NCBI GenBank assembly: GCA_026874595.1
Contig: CM049313.1
Span: 15,313,508 to 15,377,507 of the forward strand
Direction of reading: 5' to 3'
From: Sipunculus nudus
Lineage: Eukaryota; Annelida; Sipuncula; Golfingiida; Sipunculidae
Length of the DNA: 64,000 nucleotides
Below are positions 35,112-47,716 of this stretch, piece after piece. Position numbers and translations under genes: made by a program. The first letter of the stretch is position 1. The number at the start of each line of letters is the position of its first letter. Under the pieces are notes generated by a model. That model saw nothing but the letters and a program-made list of their open reading frames with translations, made no database searches and was not told the DNA's origin.

Positions 35112-35172
<61 letters not shown>
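35112..35172. repeat. (TA)30 microsatellite
   Basis: Perfect run. It produces long artefactual open frames on both strands. Confidence 0.98.
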
Positions 35173-35173
<1 letters not shown>

Positions 35174-35640
35174 TGTATAGCACATTTTTGTATTTGGCAT
35201 ATATGGCTAATGATAAGGTGGTATTCGTCTGTATTACTCCAGTTATCAGAAAACTAGTTATATTTCCCTTAATAATACGCATGAATAAATGACAGATGGC
35301 GGATGCTACCAATCTAAATATTTAGAATAGCGTTCCGTTTCAACAATGACGACTCAAATAAACACTGTGAAAATATCAAATCCTCTCAGTGTACGGATAT
35401 GAGGTAACTGAATACCTGCAGGACGACCTATACTGAAAACAATACAAACATATACTGCAAGTATTCCCTGTAGTTACAAGAAACAAATGTCAAGGTATGT
35501 TATGTTATATATAATCAGACTTAAACATAATGAAATATAATACTATATATATTCTGTGTTATTATGAAACACAGTTAAGACGGGAAGACGTTTATGAAAA
35601 TGAATTTATGCACGAGAGGGTTCCGTCAGGAGATAACGTC

Positions 35641-35674
<34 letters not shown>
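35641..35674. repeat. (TAA)11 microsatellite
   Basis: Perfect trinucleotide run. Confidence 0.97.
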
Positions 35675-35675
<1 letters not shown>

Positions 35676-38047
35676 GTAACAATACCAGATAAGGTGCAGA
35701 GTCTGGTATCACCAACGTTGTCAGCCTAATCCGGCTTCAACAGATCGTGCCATTTATAATGTCGGAATGCAGTGTCATGCTTGGTAGCGATACCTGTAAT
35801 AGTATTTTTTTTAATTTCGAAGAAGAAGACTGTGAAGACGCAAGAATGAACGATCGGAAATTTCATTTCTGTTTTACAGAACTATAGCTTTTAGAAATTA
35901 TTAGAGGTAGATAAAAAATATTATCAGTGGGATCTGATAACCAACAGTGGAGAATGAGGGGCTCGCTGGAGAAACGTGACTGTCGTGGAACAGTAACATG
36001 GATTCTAGTTCTTTCAACATGTCCTGTCGACCATAGGCGCCTGCAGCGACGAAACGTCTTGCACCGTCTTGCGCCTCCCCATATATAAAGAGATAAGTGG
36101 TGTTTGAACACGATACGATCGGATTGGCAGTTTTATTATCATTTTTAAGGAAGGGTGACATCTCTGCGGCAAAAGTATCTCATTTTCAACAATTTAGCAA
36201 CTGTAAGTGCATTTTACTTTAGTTTGTGTGTGTTTTGGTCTAAGAAGACAAGGGTCGTACAGCCATAACAGCCATGACGGAAGGGAAGCAGTAACAAATG
36301 ATTACCAAGCGGTGACATTGATAAATGTTTACTTCGCCCATTTTATAAGGATTATTAACATATTTAAACTGGGAATTTATGGAATTAGCTAATCATAACA
36401 GAATTATGTCTTTAAAATATGAGACACCCGAGATACTGATTGGTATTATCTCTGTTATAGACACCGATCATACTGAACTTAGAATCCCACAGAAGTGCAT
36501 ACATGGGGTGGTGACTAAAATGTACTCTAAGATATATTCAACATTTTAGTGACCCTTGCTGGCTACCATGACCAGTACCTATTCACCCCAGAGTGTACGA
36601 AGTCAGCCCGTGTGTTACACACCTAGGCCAGGTTTCCTTTTGCGGAGAGAGTTAGGCCTGGTCAAGAACAGGACCTACAATCTGGCGGTCACAAGTCACG
36701 ATGATGCAACACAACCATCATGCATCAACAACGCCTCATTGTGCATGCCTGTATATGAAAATACAGCAGGTTTAGAAAGGAAGGCCTTCCAACATGGTTG
36801 ATACCCTATCTTTTGTGTATCTTGGTGCCGACCGTAGCCCTGTTGTCAACAAAGCTATCAAGTATTCAAGCCAAACATTCAGAGACAAGAATACTTTCGA
36901 GAACCAAACATCGTAAACAGCAAACTACTCCTGCTGTTTCGAACAATGCCCAATGACGTAATTATAAGCCTGAGTTTCGCCAAATAATTGTTCAGTTGAG
37001 GCAGAACTGTTTGAGGGTTTTATAATGTGATGTAGCAGGAATATTAAAGAAAAACAACTGGAATTGTCTCTATATTGTAGAGGTGAAAATAATTTTAATT
37101 AAAATGGACAATAGTTAATTAATCTTGCATTGTCCGTGTCGGTGGCAAGAAACGTCTCCTTGAAAACAAGTATTAACACAACTTCCTTAAATGTCCTCCA
37201 AAAAACGCAAGTGATTCTTAATATCACCTAGGCCTTAGGCAAGAGGAGGCGCTGATCATCGGTTTATATTCCTGTTACATCCCAGACTAACCAAACATAT
37301 TTTCCACAATTTTACCAAGGGATGCATTATTACATTACCCCTTTTAATCTATTTTCAAAAACATTCTATCAGAATATTCACTCTGCATCAAGAATTAAAC
37401 GTTTGCTTATCTTAAGAAGTAATCTGATTATACTTATCTCAAATTAACTAGCTTTATTGTTATAAAATACAAAAGTGGTGAAGGATTTAGTGAAGAGTCA
37501 AGAGGAATTACTACTCTGAAAGGTCCACAACTCCAAGATGGGGAATTTCCCTTACAAATGTGCGAAACATTGTAAAAATTAAATTCGGAATACTGATTAA
37601 AGGCAAAATTGTACCGTAGAATATGGATATTTAAAAAAAAATATTTGGACACTTCTTTTCAATTACTTCATTTAGTATCAATAGAAGCTTTGATTCACAT
37701 TCATAAAATGTGGTTTTGAATATCTTTATAACACATTTCTGCCTATGCTGGAGTGTTTCCAGTTAGACTTAAATTAATATAAATCTAAAAGTAGTTCGGC
37801 TTGTTTTCGGCAGTTTATGAAAATTGTATTTATTAATGGATTCTTGAAAGAGCCACGGCTATATCTGCCGAATCATGTAGGAACCATCGATAATCATATA
37901 GGTTCTGACCGGAGCCATCGAGGATCATAACGGTCTTCTTGTAGCAATCGCTAAAACTCCAACCACAGTACACAGTAATCCCGCGTAACATAGTTACACA
38001 CTTATCTAAACAATCTTTGGTGAGGTGTTACAAACCAATCCCCTTTC
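35675..38047. other. Unassigned DNA
   Basis: Minus-strand frames at 35863-36161 (82 and 86 codons) overlap each other. A plus-strand frame at 36556-36801 contains an ATG at 36569 and ends with TGA. None shows a domain I recognise or matched splice sites. Confidence 0.4.
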
Positions 38048-38338
38048 TTGCAACTCGCAGCCATTATACACTGCAGCCGTTCTGTTTCTCCTTTCGGGTA
38101 AACCGCTGTTTAGATAGCAAGATTATCTGGGCTGTCACACGGCAAAGGATTGTAATCGGACCAATAAGAGCGTGGTATCACATCATGCATCCAGCCCCCA
38201 AGCTTCTAACCCGGGAGCACGCTGTCATTGGTTTGATGCACGATGCGATACCACGCTCTCATTGATTTGATTACAATTTCTGGCCCTGTGCCAGTACCGG
38301 TTAAAGCAAAGGAGATCTGGAACGACTGCAGTGTATAA
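38048..38338. mobile_element. Compound foldback element (~290 bp)
   Basis: The inner arms are 38149-38191 and 38233-38278, sharing ATTGTAATC, GAGCGTGGTATC and ATGCATC. The outer arms share TTATACACTGCAG(C/T)CGTT and TCTCCTTT (38053-38100 against 38290-38337). The right arm also contains a direct duplication of CACGCT(G/C)TCATTG(G/A)TTTGAT. One such half-hairpin near the centre (CACGCTGTCATTGG) makes the tip asymmetric. It is non-coding. Confidence 0.65.
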
Positions 38339-38897
38339 CCGCTGGGTACAGAGTGTAGGAACATCCGTGCTCAGACCCACACCTCTCATTATGACGGATG
38401 TACCAGCTGTTTACCTAAAATGAATTATTATATAGGTACTATATATAGGACTGACGTCAGACCAATCCGGTATTCGGACCCATACCTCCTTTGGGCAGCC
38501 TATATCAAGCAATAGAGAAAGATCCAAAGACTAAACAATATTTTGTCATTTGAGGATACCTAAATAACTGTGAGACCATAACACTGTATGGGATATTGAT
38601 TATACTAATATCTTTAACAAAATAATGTAAATTAGATAAATACTGTTCTCTAATAGCATGTACTTTAATGCATTGAAAATACATATATCAAGGAACGGCC
38701 TTCTTTGATGTAAGGTTTAAGTATTTATCAGTTGAAATCCGTCCATTGATGGCTTCATTAAGCACACGTCAGTACTTTACAGTAAGTATTATTGCATTAA
38801 AAGGCTCATGTAAGTATGTTTCAAACTTCACAGTATGCAGCTAAACTTCAGAAGCCTTTTCGAACACTGCTGAAAGTAGATATCCGGTTTGCACTAC
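38339..38897. other. Unassigned DNA
   Basis: Contains a CRE-like TGACGTCA at 38452-38459. Nothing else was recognised. Confidence 0.4.
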
Positions 38898-39172
38898 AGC
38901 CAAAAAAAATTTAAAAGGAATGGTTCACAGGCACTTTTTTTCATAAATCAGTGCGGGCGGGCGGTATTTTATTTTTTACCTTTTTTTGTTTCGATAAATT
39001 GTCATATCATCAGGGAAAAGCAGGAACATAACAAATCTTGCTAAACAAGAAAAGCACTACATACATTTTATTATTTGTCTTCTTGAAAGATTAAAATCAA
39101 AATTTTTGATGCGGGGGGTTAAAATTGATACGGGCGGTGCCTGAGAACCATACCTTTTAATTTTATTGGCCT
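38898..39172 (-). mobile_element. AGGCC-family MITE, copy 3
   Basis: Orientation is as copy 2. The left end is slightly decayed (AGCCAAAA instead of AGGCCAAAA), then GGTTCACAGGCAC and GTGCGGGCGGGCGG. The right end has GATACGGGCGGTGCCTGAGAA and closes ATTGGCCT followed by TA. At 275 bp it is shorter than copies 1 and 2, mainly in the centre. Confidence 0.75.
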
Positions 39173-42100
39173 TATATGTATTGGTGAGTGGGCGATCCTG
39201 AGGTCCTGACCCACTACCTCTTTTATGTGCTGTCCGGCGACAGAGCCCTAAGTTTATGTGGCCACATGAAGTCCTCTCTAGTAATGGACCGCTGGTAGAT
39301 GTTGAGTTTGGATAGACTCGTTAATCTCCTGCTGCCTTGCATTTGTTTCAGTCTTAAAGGCAAATTTTAAACACTTTCTGTGTTTGAAAATGGAATATTC
39401 CACCTTCCTGCAGCTTCAATATCTCCATATAAAATGGTATAAAAATATAAATCTATATCTACCCGTTATTTTATCGGTTTTATCTAATATTTTTTCAATT
39501 GTAATCTTTGTCTTGTTTATCATTTTATCCACTGATTATTAATAAAATATAAATATTATTTATGTTAATTACAAACTCGAGGCCGGATTACAGCAACGGG
39601 AGACCCCTTACCAGGAGATACAAATAAATAAAACATTAAAGGCCTTTTTGATGATTTTGTGAATTTGCATTGACATTTTACATTTTGCCGCCGCCTATCG
39701 CCTATGCTTATTTCTAATTTTTCTCCTGGGTGAAAAGGATTCACTCTGCGGCAAAGACCTTGGACAGAGGTCACAACTAGCCAGAACGACACGCGGACCA
39801 GGAATCACGTGGTCATCTATCCAGCAGCATAATCAACACTCCACAATCCTCGAAACCTGCAACAGAAAACCAAAATCCTTATCAGAAGGAAAATAATAGA
39901 CTTATCGAAATAGTCATTGAGAGCTCTCATCTGGAATACACCGGTAAAATAGATAGACGCATTGCAATGGGAGGTATTGCAATGTATAATATTAAAAAAA
40001 GAAAAAGAACTCCAGGCCTCATGGATAAAAATACAGCTCCTTCCCCAGGTCTGCCTCCAGCCAAAGACCTCACTGTTTGTTGATGTAAATATCAAGGTAA
40101 AACGCGGAATCCCTGCCTGAAGCGAAAAATGAAGCACTTTTTACATTGTCTCATAACCTTTTGTATATCTACTGTTCACCGAAAGAAAGGTCTCAAATAT
40201 ATATGCAGGAGTTTTTTTTTTACCTCCGACCGACTAAGTCCGATTTTTCTTCTCCCATTTTTACCCCATTTTCAAGCTATGAGCAATGTCTTTTTGAAAG
40301 GTTTTAATTTCCCTGAAAAAAATCCTTGAGATATATATATATGTAAGCCTTTATGGTAATTTAGGCTGTAATGACGGAAGGATAAAGTAGTGAATTTAAT
40401 GTATCAGGAACCAGTCGAGACTTTTTTTTTATTAATTTATTTGAATGTAGACATAATAACAAAAGTTTGGTTACCCAAATAAACGGAAAGGATTGGTAAT
40501 ACCATGTATCCCACCAATCAAAACATTGATTTCATGGAGTTGGTAAAAGAGACCTCACATTGACTTGTTGTTTTAATACTCTAGGTACGCATGCGTGTGC
40601 TGTCATTTAACAAGTACAACAAAATAGTGAGATCTCGACAGAACTTTTTAATGCCTTAACTATAGTTCGTGATTTATGGCATTCCCGGTGTCAGACAAGG
40701 AAGTTTTTTTGTCATTTGTAATGTATGGGTTTATCTTAGTCCGGAACCCCATACTGATGGCTACAAAAACATCCCCCCTCCCACATACACAGTGACACAC
40801 ACACGTTACCCAGCGTCCGGGGGGAAGTGACATTTCAATTTCGGATCTACCAGCTGTCATATCGGGAAAGTGGGCTTGTCTCGGCCTAATGCTCAAAATA
40901 TGTTATACCTTCTGCTTTACACACATATATATTGTATTCCTTAAGCACACTCCTGCCTCATAGAAGACATGTAAAGTTTGTATTAACGTATAACGTCGAC
41001 CCTTTGACTTTGGTATGTTACATAGATTAATTTCTCTAGGTCGTCTGCTGTATGACGGTTTGTTTATAAAGGAAATGGGTTGTCCTTTATTGAAAGAGCA
41101 AATGTATGCTGCAATCGTCATATTTGCGTAAACTATATAGTTGTTTGGGATGGGGCTGTAATTTGGACGCTGACGAGGGTGGGGGTGGGGGGCTTGTCTG
41201 TGAGGCCGCCATCACCAGTTATGAACTTGGTTTTTCTTCTTGCTTGTTGTATGGCCAATTTATATACCGTAAACCCCAATTTGTATACCGTAAAAAGTGC
41301 TGGTTTATTTATTTCGGAGTTTTATCCGTATGCTTCACCAGGGTTTTAAGGAATTGTATGTTGCAATTTGACCAGTTCTGAAAAACACTTTTGCATAATG
41401 AAAGTGTCCATATGCTAAAAATTAGTTTAACGTGGACTTGGCAAAATCACGACTTAGGTTGTTAATCTCTGATCCATCCGATTATGATACATGCTTGAAG
41501 AACCGCCGATTAAATACAGAACAAAATGTTGTTTATTTTTCAACATTCTTCATCAAACTTTGAGTTTCAGAACCATCCAGTCCAAAAAGGATTTGAAGTA
41601 AAATAACGTTTTTTTTAATCGAACGTAATTTAATCCTTTTTTAGATAAGACAAATGGAGGTAAAACCTTCGCTGTAACACCCTAGACGAGCGCTAAGACA
41701 GTGGAGACCGCACGTTCTCAAGATTGTGTTAATTAAATTCGCAAGGCATGGAAGAGTTATAACGAAAACCAAATAAAAAAGGGGTTACAGGGGCTTTAAT
41801 TCCTTAAAGGACTCCGTTGAAATGCAAAAAGACCCATGCAGTGTCTCTACAGAGAAAGTTAGTTAGCAACGGTTCATTGTACCGTGCACGACGCTCCAAC
41901 CGTTAATTTTCAAAAATGAATATTTTACATCTTCAACTCTTTCACATGCCAGACCTCATAAGAGTCGTCATGACAGAGCATAATTTATTCACATAACAAA
42001 CACAAAAAAATCAGAGTTTGACTGTTTAGAAAGAGCGATGGAAATGGATCTGCTGTGCTAACCTATGAGGGACTCACAATCCGCTGTAATTGGTTTTGCC

Positions 42101-42361
42101 GTCTGTTGGCACCTTTTCTTAATGACTTAATTCACGATTGAAACAAAATATTATACACATGGACATGTTGAGGCTAAGTGTGCTGCATACCCAATTCGCT
42201 ACCATCTACATTTTATCGGATTTTATCTGCTTTTTGTGTTTTGTCACTCATTAGAGCATTTTGGGCTATTATAAAGCCAAAAATATTACTTTAACCCACA
42301 AAAAGTAAAATATCACATTCTCCCTATACATACATCCGTATAACCATGAGTTAATCGAATA
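39173..42361. other. Unassigned DNA
   Basis: Open frames reach 106 codons (39817-40137, minus) without recognised domains. Two 14-base near-repeats ending TATACCGTAAA lie at about 41260-41295. No transposon was identified by eye. Confidence 0.4.
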
Positions 42362-42599
42362 AGGCCAAAATATAAAAGGTATGGCTCTCATGCACCGCAT
42401 GCGTCAATTTTACACCCCCCCCCCCCCCCCCCCCGCATCAAACATTTTCATTTTCATTTTCATCTTTCAAGAAGACAAAATAATACAATTTTGGAAATAT
42501 GACTCGGTTGGTCCTAACCTCACATCGGTGGGGACACATACATATTTTTCCTCAAGATTATTAATTTATTCAAGAACGTATAAAAAATAAATCCGACCT
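42362..42599 (+). mobile_element. AGGCC-family MITE, copy 4, rearranged
   Basis: The left end AGGCCAAAATATAAAAGGTA then GGCTCTCATGCACCGC is in copy-1 orientation, followed by a C20 tract (42415-42434) and the family's internal TTTCAAGAAGACAAAAT. From 42498 the expected right half is replaced by sequence also found at 43273-43315 and 43546-43561. Only a terminal GACCT + TA remains at the right end. Confidence 0.6.
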
Positions 42600-43272
42600 T
42601 AATAACATGAATCCATTGAATTGTCCTCTGCTCACATTTCTGATCACTTTTCTTTGCTACAGTCACAATTAAGCACACGATCGAAGGATTCAGAGACTTT
42701 CGTTTACGGTGTAAATCACTGCCTGCTATGTAATAAATAAAATGTTAGTTAGGTTACAGAACAAAATGGGGAAGGGCACAAGTCTACCGGATATAGTGTT
42801 TTAAGAAAACGTGCCCGCAGATATGGATGTTCTTATATTCCAATCACGTACTTTGTTCTTCTATATTCGTTCCATTGTGCTTTAGTCCAGGCAGATTAGA
42901 AATCAGGACTTTCTGAATTAATTCTGTCTGTTAGAACCCTGATTCCAAGGAAATATTATCTAAAGATGACTGGGTGATAAAAAGGGACTTTTTCTGGTCT
43001 AGGAGATAAAGTTCTGGGTCACACGTATGAAAATCCGACACTATTTGTGACAAAGCTATACTGTCTGGGCGCGGCTACAATTAGTGATAAATAGAAGGTT
43101 TTGGGAATTGGTTGCGTGGGTTAAACCCGTGTGATCAATGAAGGGTAGCAATGTAACAACCCCATGGAATGAATAATATAAAGGCTTTGCTAATGGCTGA
43201 GATACCTAGTCTGTTTAATATTATTGAAAAATAAACGAGGTTACTTTACAAGGGTGTAGTTGGCCGTGGGAG
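42600..43272. other. Unassigned DNA
   Basis: Nothing recognised. Confidence 0.4.
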
Positions 43273-43315
43273 TATGACTCGGTTGGGCCCAACCTCACAT
43301 TGGTGGGGACACATA
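43273..43315 (+). repeat. 43-bp repeat shared with MITE copy 4
   Basis: TATGACTCGGTTGGGCCCAA and the following CCTCACATTGGTGGGGACAC match 42498-42541 with few changes. The core GTTGGGCCCAAC is a palindrome in this copy. Confidence 0.7.
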
Positions 43316-44509
43316 TACGTCAAATATAGGTTACAGTTAACCTTAAGCTTCAAAAATAAAAGTCATCCGCACACCAGCCATCTCTGTTGATTTGTCGGAA
43401 GCATGTTTTGTTAACTGTCTAGACTATCTGGACTAGGGAATTACCCACGTACCAAAATACTTGATTATTGAAGTAAAATGTATACCATTGCCACGATAAT
43501 TTACATTGTTTACATGGGATAGCCTTAGGAAGAAAGATGATGTTGTATTTTTCCTCAAGATCAATGTTTCTTCTTGTTTCTCTAGAATTGAAAACAATAG
43601 TTGTACTGATCCTTCTTGAATGTAACATAAATCTGCTCATTGCCTAGGGATTCCGAGGTTTCATTCCAGGTTTGCTCGATGTAGATGTAGCGTTCCACAA
43701 CGTTCTTATTCCAAGATAAAAAAATTATCCTCCTGTCTCTGACTGATATATATGACTAATCATATTATACTAAAAGAGAAATTCTTGGAGGGCACGTTTT
43801 GGAAGGACAAGGTTGCGCTTCCAGCTATTTACCCATGCCAGTAATGTGTATGCAGGGGGCAGGCGGGGGGGGGGGGGGGGGGGGGTGCAGGGGGCGCCTG
43901 TATCCGTCCCTGATGTATTGTTTTCCGATGAGGAATCTGAATATATTTATAATAAAACTTTCTAAAATATTATTCTTCTCGTTTAGAGATTATACGCTGA
44001 TATTAGATTGTTGGTTTGCAGGGTTGTGAGCAACTATACTCAAGAGGTTGATCGGGTTTTGCTTATCGTTTGTGGAGGGGTAGGGTACACCACAGGAATT
44101 GTCCACTAATTTTTTTAGATAATTATAATATGTTTCTGTTTAAAGGGCAATTAGTTTGTCTCTGATAAGGCCAAGACTGACATCATGCACTTATATTAAG
44201 GGAACTTTAATCGTACATTTTTTAACCAAATTGGACCTAATCGGAGCCTCCTTTGCTCTGGCGAATAGAACTGACCAAGGATGCAAACATCAAGTTTGTG
44301 AACCGTGACACACTTTTCCCTCGGCTTGCATGAATATATTTCCTTTGTTCACGCATGTTAACACAATAGTTTGATCGGGAACCAGGAAATAATCGGATTT
44401 TTGTGATGTAGAATGTTAGATGAGGTATGCTGTCTCTGGCGCTTTCTGGTTAAAATATTCTCCATACTATAGCGGCCCTTATACTTTGCCGTTTTCCATG
44501 CGTTTTTGT
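43316..44509. other. Unassigned DNA with a G21 tract
   Basis: TATTTTTCCTCAAGAT at 43546-43561 is identical to 42543-42558. A G21 run lies at 43865-43885, flanked by CAGGCG and, after it, GGGGGCGCCTG. Confidence 0.5.
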
Positions 44510-44870
44510 CGCATTTTTGCTTGCGCGTCGTGAAATCTTTTAAAACGTCTGCCCAAATCTTATGACAACGCAATAATTTCATACACAAACGCTTGAGAAC
44601 GCAGACAACGCGTGAGAACGTGGGCAGAAACGCGATTGATTGAATTATTTTGGAAATGTTCAAATTTGTTTTTGCTTTATCGCACTTTGAAGAAAACCCG
44701 ACAAAATGCACAACAATGCCTACTAGTACTGCTAACAAGGATGCTTCTGCGCCCCGTTTTCGCAACTTCCTTGCTATTTCGCGCCACGAAAACCCATGAG
44801 ATCATGATGGAATTCGCATGAAAACGTTCAGGAACGCACACAGACACCCTAAAAACGTATTCTGATCACG
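44510..44870. repeat. CpG-rich degenerate repeat (GAGAACGCAG words)
   Basis: GAGAACGCAGACAACGCG, GAGAACGTGGGC, AAACGCGATT, GGAACGCACACAGACACC and AAAACGT recur. The vocabulary overlaps that of 32560-33190, which also contains GAGAACGCAG. A 135-codon minus-strand open frame, the longest in the window, runs across it and is probably a by-product of the CpG-rich composition. Confidence 0.4.
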
Positions 44871-47655
44871 TGTGTTAAACATGAACTCTATCGCGTCCAA
44901 TGCTTATACACCGCTCACGTATGTTATGCGGTTCCGACGCCTCGTTCTCGGATATTAACCCAATTCCGTAACACCCAGAAAATAGCTGGTTTATGTATTA
45001 TGAAGACAGATGGAGTCGTTCCTTGACAGCTCGCCTGATAAACATCTATTCACAAAGAAACTAGCCGAGAAAAATGACAGATTGTATAATACTGAACACC
45101 TTCCCACAATCGGCGCTATTTTTTCAACTGATAAGTGAGAGCTTTAAAAACCCTCAAATATATACCGATTAATAAAGCAGCATTTATTTCATCCCTTACC
45201 ATCTCGTTCCCTTGATGTATATAAATTTGACTGAATGTGGCGGTAATGATGTATTGTATTCTCATGTCATTGTATATTCGACTTAACTCTGCAGTCATAT
45301 ATAAGGTTAATTATTTTAACGGAAGCAATTTAGAAGACAGTCCCCGTTTTCATGCTGCCAAATTGATCACAAGGGAAATTCCACCAGTATTAAGTTTTCA
45401 CAAAGATTTGCTCGCTCCCTTTTAATGTAGGTGAAAGTATAGTTCTTTTTTAAGAGCAGTTATTTTTAGTGAAGGAAGGGTGGCAGCCCGTCATTCTTTC
45501 GTTTTTATTTTAATGACGTTTACATCAGGACAACCTTACAAATAGTACAGAACTCTAAACCCAGCTGATCAGTCGATGAGACACACATCACGTACACATC
45601 ACGCAAACACCACGAACCTTCTGTCTATTCAGTTAGTAAAAATTTGTCCTGCCGATTATCGATCAGACACTAGGTCAGAAACTTAACGCTAAAGCATACA
45701 AACTTATAAGCATATTGACCGGAACGTCTGGTCAGCCGATCGAATGAACATGGGGATATCGTTAAAGTTTATTGGGACAGTAACTAACCCATGGTCCCGA
45801 AGATAACAACTGAAATAAGATGATTAAATTTATTCAACTCTATCGCTGGGCAAGACCTTTCTTTTTTTCAAATATTTATTGAAATCCGTGAATGTTATAT
45901 AGGATATCTTGTCCATAAGCAACAATTAGATTACCAGTCAGGGAGAGGGTCAGACAGATGGCAAACACGGGTAAATACATGACCGATATAAAAAAAATTG
46001 ATTAATACATATTTACATATATCGATTTCTTTTTAAAACTAAAATAGTACTCGGTAGCAGGCATACTTCAGGAAAACATAATAAATCTATCTGACCGCCT
46101 TTTATAATGCTACACAAATATTTATTAAGGTCTTCTGAGATCCATGTCCTATTGCTTCTGTGTAAAAAGGTTAGTGGTTGCATGATCCTGCTGACAATCA
46201 AACAACCAACAGACACGGTTGAAATGATAACCTCCGTTGCGGAGATCAAACTACATTGAGGATTTTTCAAACTTTCCGGTAACACAGAAAAAGACAGTTC
46301 CATTATTCCTCATGCGGAAATATGTTTATTGGAAGAAAAAGCCATCAGTCTTGAACACAGACGCCAGAACCTTCTGCCCTGGTTCCCTGCTTGCTGTAGC
46401 ACTCAGTGACCATATCTGTAACCCTGTCAGCAGCCCCTCAGGCGCTCTGAATGGAAGTCTGTAAACAACTAGACTCAAATGGGCTGCCTGCCTTGGATGA
46501 CAATTCCAACTAAAATATCTTGTGGGAATGTGCTTTTTCTCTCTTGTTTATATTAAATGTGTACATCCGTGAACTATTTTATTTCCTCCATAAACACAAT
46601 TCGCCATAGGTTACATTTTCATGTTTGTCTTTTTGTTTGACTTTTGCGAATAGCGGCAGGAAGGAAGAATTGATTGTGTTATTTTTGTTTTATTCATTCC
46701 AGTTGACTTTTGGATTCGAACACTTTTTTTTTCTGTTTGAATCTTTCTTCAAATGGTGTAGATAGCGGCACGATGAAACAAATTGATCTTTATAGCATTA
46801 GGCCTACATATTTATTAACAACATATTGGAACAGGTTGTATGTCATTGGATAATTATGTTAATATGTGAAAAAACAAAGGTGACCGGATAGTCTTTGGTT
46901 AATCAAAAGATATGTAAGGTAAATATGCAGCTATACTTTTTTTCTATTTTTCTTTTGTGACAGACTACATATCTGGGTGGATTCAGTTAATGTACGATAT
47001 GCTGTTTACTATGTGTGGACTCCACTGTGGAGATGGGATATTTTGTTTGGAATAAAATTATATATTATCTCGAAGTATTATTTGGCGGAGGTTTGCATTC
47101 TCTTTATGCTCTTTGGAAGCTTAAAACTGTAATCGGAATATGTGCAGGATATTTGTGGTAGTGGCTCATTCCTTTGCTGCTCCCAGCCATGTAAGTGGCC
47201 AACCACAACTGTTCAACTATAAACCCGAGTTCCTACATGATATCATTGATCAAGGATTTTAAAAAAAATAACTGTATTGTATTTCTTCACAACAGACAAA
47301 TGCAGTTACAACTTTGCGTTGTTGACGTTGACATTCGTGCAGTTTATGAGAATAGAAAGCTGACGGATTTGCCATAATAAAACGGTCAATGACACCATTC
47401 ATAGTCCCTGCCCTGGTCCTCCGAGAGCAATTGACCATGTCCCTGATCTTGATAAATCTTGTCAAAATACCTCTGCGCCATCCTCTGACCCTGTAGATAA
47501 GAAGCTTATATACTTGTATACATGTCGGTAAAGAGATAGACACATTTAATCTCGGCCCCGTAGGATCAGTCCATGATTCTGTAAGGATTTACATGTAGAT
47601 ATGTAAATCTAACAGCACAAGTTGAACTTTTCAGACATTACCGGATATATCTGGA
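44871..47655. other. Unassigned DNA
   Basis: The longest open frame is 96 codons (46013-46303, minus), with an overlapping plus-strand frame and no recognised domain. No clear repeat was seen. Confidence 0.4.
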
Positions 47656-47716
47656 TTTAGCTCGTATATGAGGTATGGCCATGTCATAGTGTCTATCCGT
47701 CGTCCGTCTGCCAGTA
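47656..47716 (+). repeat. Diverged start of the TTTAGCTC...CCGTCGTCCGTC repeat
   Basis: TTTAGCTCG, then after about 35 bases TATCCGTCGTCCGTCTGCC, matches the leader of the element at 7495 (TTTTAGCTCA ... TGTCCGTCGTCC). The AGGTCA units of the 7.5-kb element are not found downstream, so it is either a different subfamily or a fragment. Confidence 0.4.

Noticed and set aside
34869-35312. Ile-Tyr repeat proteins
   Set aside because: Translations of (TA)n; the same applies at 10847-11341, 11577-11810 and 51298-51525.
36556-36801. 81-codon frame with cysteines as a secreted peptide
   Set aside because: No hydrophobic signal segment follows any ATG in the frame, and no family was recognised.
44358-44765. 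135-codon minus-strand open frame as a gene
   Set aside because: It lies over a CpG-rich degenerate repeat, is not like any family I know, and is overlapped by a plus-strand frame.
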